From JBHENW01 sp046261875 (GTDB lineage Bacteria > Acidobacteriota > Thermoanaerobaculia > UBA5066 > Gp7-AA6): a DNA stretch of 15,736 nt. Positions 14,308 to 15,736 of the stretch are shown here, in pieces. The DNA lies in contig JBHENW010000042.1 in NCBI GenBank assembly GCA_046261875.1, forward strand, positions 1 to 15,736, in the 5' to 3' direction. Under the pieces are notes generated by a model. The model made no database searches. It saw only the letters and a list, made by a program, of their open reading frames with translations, and had not been told where the DNA came from. The translations under genes and the position numbers were made by a program. Within the stretch, counting starts at the first letter, position 1, and each line of letters begins with the position of its first letter.

Positions 14308-15258
14308 ATGGGACGGCGCCTGATCCTGTTCTTTGCTCTATTGGCGGTGGTTTCCGTGTGCCACGCCGACGTCGTCTGGAATCCCACCTTCGGCACGGAT
14401 CCCCTCTGGAACGACGGCAACGCCGAGGTCGCCGCGTACGACGCGCGTGACGTCCTCTACGGCGTGCCCCGGGCGTCCCTCGCGGTCCTCATCGTCGTCG
14501 CCGAGGACCTCTCCCCCGAAAAGCTCGTCAAGGCGGACGCGCCGCAGCCTGGAAAATCCGTGCGCGTCCTGAAGCTGAACCACGTCCGATCGATCGGGAC
14601 CGGCATGTACGCGTACGAGCAGATGCTCTCCGCGTTCCTCGACGCGGCGGCCCTGCGGCCGGTCAAGATCTCGATGGCCAGTCACGACTGGTGCGGCAAC
14701 ACGTTCGTCGAATGGCGGCGCGACCGCAACGTGCTGTCCGTCCGCTCCTACTTCGACGCGATCGGCGACCGGGACGTCCCGTTCGGCCCGGGGGACGCCG
14801 TCTTCTACGACGCCCTTCCTCTGAAGCTGAGGGCGCTCGATTTCGCCCGCACGCGTTCGGGAACGATCCGGCTCATCGAGACGCTCTTCACGATCCGCCC
14901 GCAAATATCCCGGGCGGCCGAGGCGCGGCTGGAGGTTCGGACCGCCGGCGATCGTTACCGGGTGGAGATCACAAGGGGCCCGAAACGCGACGCCCTGGAG
15001 TTCGAGCGCGGGTACCCGCACCGGCTCGTGCTCTGGAAGAGGGCGGACGGCGGCATCCTGACGCTGCGCTCGGCGCGGCGGATCCGTTACTGGGAGAAAA
15101 ACCGGCCGGGCGACGAGCGGATCCTGGATCGCGATGCGAGAAATCGTGCCGTCTCATCCGGCATGTCCGACCTGACGCGATTTGCCGCTCCCCCGGGAAC
15201 CCTTTCGGGGATTCGGGGAGATTCCCCTCCCCTGGGCCTGCGCATTGCTCCGGACTGA
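14308..15258 (+). CDS. Secreted protein of unknown function with conserved-type WCG motif
   Basis: The protein has 316 residues. A signal peptide spans about residues 1-20 (RRLILFFALLAVVSVCHA), with likely cleavage before Asp21. The mature part starts with WNPTFGTDPLWNDGNAEVAAY, contains LIVVAEDLSPEKLVKAD and KVLKLN-like stretches, and has SHDWCGNTFVEW around W128-C129-G130. This layout resembles a group of uncharacterised exported proteins with a WCG[HN]TF-type motif, some of which I recall carrying a doubtful Maf label. I make no functional claim. ATG 14308 was preferred because GGAAGG lies 7 bases upstream. ATG 14302 lies too close to it. The last 40 or so residues look low in conservation. 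It is followed 30 bases later by the GspE-type gene. Confidence 0.72.
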   Translation: MGRRLILFFALLAVVSVCHADVVWNPTFGTDPLWNDGNAEVAAYDARDVLYGVPRASLAVLIVVAEDLSPEKLVKADAPQPGKSVRVLKLNHVRSIGTGMYAYEQMLSAFLDAAALRPVKISMASHDWCGNTFVEWRRDRNVLSVRSYFDAIGDRDVPFGPGDAVFYDALPLKLRALDFARTRSGTIRLIETLFTIRPQISRAAEARLEVRTAGDRYRVEITRGPKRDALEFERGYPHRLVLWKRADGGILTLRSARRIRYWEKNRPGDERILDRDARNRAVSSGMSDLTRFAAPPGTLSGIRGDSPPLGLRIAPD

Positions 15259-15288
15259 ACCGGGCGTGCGCAATCGGAGTTGAGCGGG

Positions 15289-15736
15289 ATGTCCCGCATC
15301 GGGCAGATCCTCATCCGCGAAGAGCTCGCGACGGAGAACAGCGTGGCGCGGGCTCTCGGGGTCCAGCACTTCGCGGGCGGGCGTCTGGGAACCCTGCTTC
15401 TCGAGCGCGGCTCGGTCGCGGAAGACGAGCTCGGCCGCGGCCTTTCGATCCAGCACGGCTGCGATTACATTCCCTGGCAGATCCTGGGCAGCGTCGCCGC
15501 GCCGGTCATCGCGTCGATTCCGTCCAAGTTCGCGGTGCGCCACGCGGCGATCCCCTTCGAGCGAGCCGAAGGCTACCTCCGCGTCGCGCTGCGTGATCCG
15601 CACGACCTCCGGATCCTGGACGAGCTCTTCTTCGTCACGGGGCGCAAGATCATCCCTGCCGTCGCGCCGGAGGTCCGCATCTACCAGGGCCTCGAGAAGT
15701 ACTACGGCGAACGCCGCACGCCGCGCTTCGCCATCC
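15289..15736 (+). CDS. GspE/PilB/MshE N-terminal (MshEN) domain protein, 3' end outside window
   Basis: The first 149 residues are visible and the frame is still open at the window edge. They match the N-terminal domain of type II secretion/type IV pilus assembly ATPases. A first 24-residue motif (R3 to Q26, RIGQILIREEL...) and a second (R32 to Q55, RLGTLLLERGSVAEDEL...) are separated by 5 residues. They are followed by IPSKFAVRHAAIPF, LRVALRDPHDLRILDELFFVTGRK and a GLEKYYGE ending. The two motifs have the arrangement described for cyclic-di-GMP-binding MshEN domains. Whether an ATPase domain follows or the protein is a stand-alone MshEN regulator cannot be seen. The ATG has GGAG 9 bases upstream. 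Confidence 0.9.
   Translation, partial: MSRIGQILIREELATENSVARALGVQHFAGGRLGTLLLERGSVAEDELGRGLSIQHGCDYIPWQILGSVAAPVIASIPSKFAVRHAAIPFERAEGYLRVALRDPHDLRILDELFFVTGRKIIPAVAPEVRIYQGLEKYYGERRTPRFAI

Noticed and set aside
15215..15227. GGGGA/TCCCC hairpin near the end of the secreted-protein gene
   Set aside because: It lies inside the coding region, has no T-tract and is part of a run of G and C tracts.
1..15736. CRISPR arrays, insertion sequences, prophage genes or defence genes
   Set aside because: No spaced direct repeats, transposase, integrase or terminal inverted repeats are visible. All genes fit ordinary chromosomal functions.

Overview
The window is a GC-rich (clearly above 60 percent by eye) bacterial chromosomal segment with dense housekeeping genes and no gene-free stretch longer than about 130 bases. 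The SpoVG gene, the rpsF-rpsR-DUF2232-rplI order, the ispE-spoVG-prs-ctc-pth order, the TPR and secreted-protein genes and the GspE/PilB-type N-terminal domain suggest a Gram-negative, Acidobacteriota-like or deltaproteobacteria-like lineage. That placement is inference from gene content. No 16S rRNA or other decisive marker is present.

Layout. (1) 1-531, plus strand: the 3' end of a secreted-type metzincin-like metalloprotease, followed by a strong UUCG-loop intrinsic terminator. (2) 551-3158, minus strand: uvrB (excision repair) and, upstream of it, a small single-pass membrane protein. (3) 3204-5582, plus strand: a class A penicillin-binding protein (PBP1a type), divergent from the membrane protein gene. 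(4) 5648-14219, minus strand: one long co-directional block. In transcription order it is a large TPR protein, a LolB/DUF4292-like lipoprotein, ispE, spoVG, tRNA-Gln(TTG), prs, rplY/ctc, pth, rpsF, rpsR, a DUF2232 membrane protein and rplI. Several junctions overlap (TGATG or ATGA), so much of it is probably an operon. It joins isoprenoid precursor synthesis, PRPP synthesis, ribosomal proteins, peptidyl-tRNA recycling and one tRNA. (5) 14308-15736, plus strand: a secreted protein of unknown function and the 5' part of a GspE/PilB/MshE N-terminal-domain protein carrying two cyclic-di-GMP-binding-type motifs.

I did not find a clearly new biological system such as a defence island, CRISPR array or mobile element. 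The most interesting points are smaller. Start codons are unusual: pth appears to start at CTG one codon after the in-frame stop of rplY, the lipoprotein has no ATG/GTG/TTG upstream of its signal peptide, and prs, ispE and the DUF2232 gene have TTG as their only usable start. The tRNA-Gln sits between two hairpins, one of which abuts its 5' end exactly. The metalloprotease has Gln at the first zinc-ligand position. A possible S6:S18 autoregulatory hairpin lies at the pth/rpsF junction. The two MshEN-type motifs show textbook spacing.
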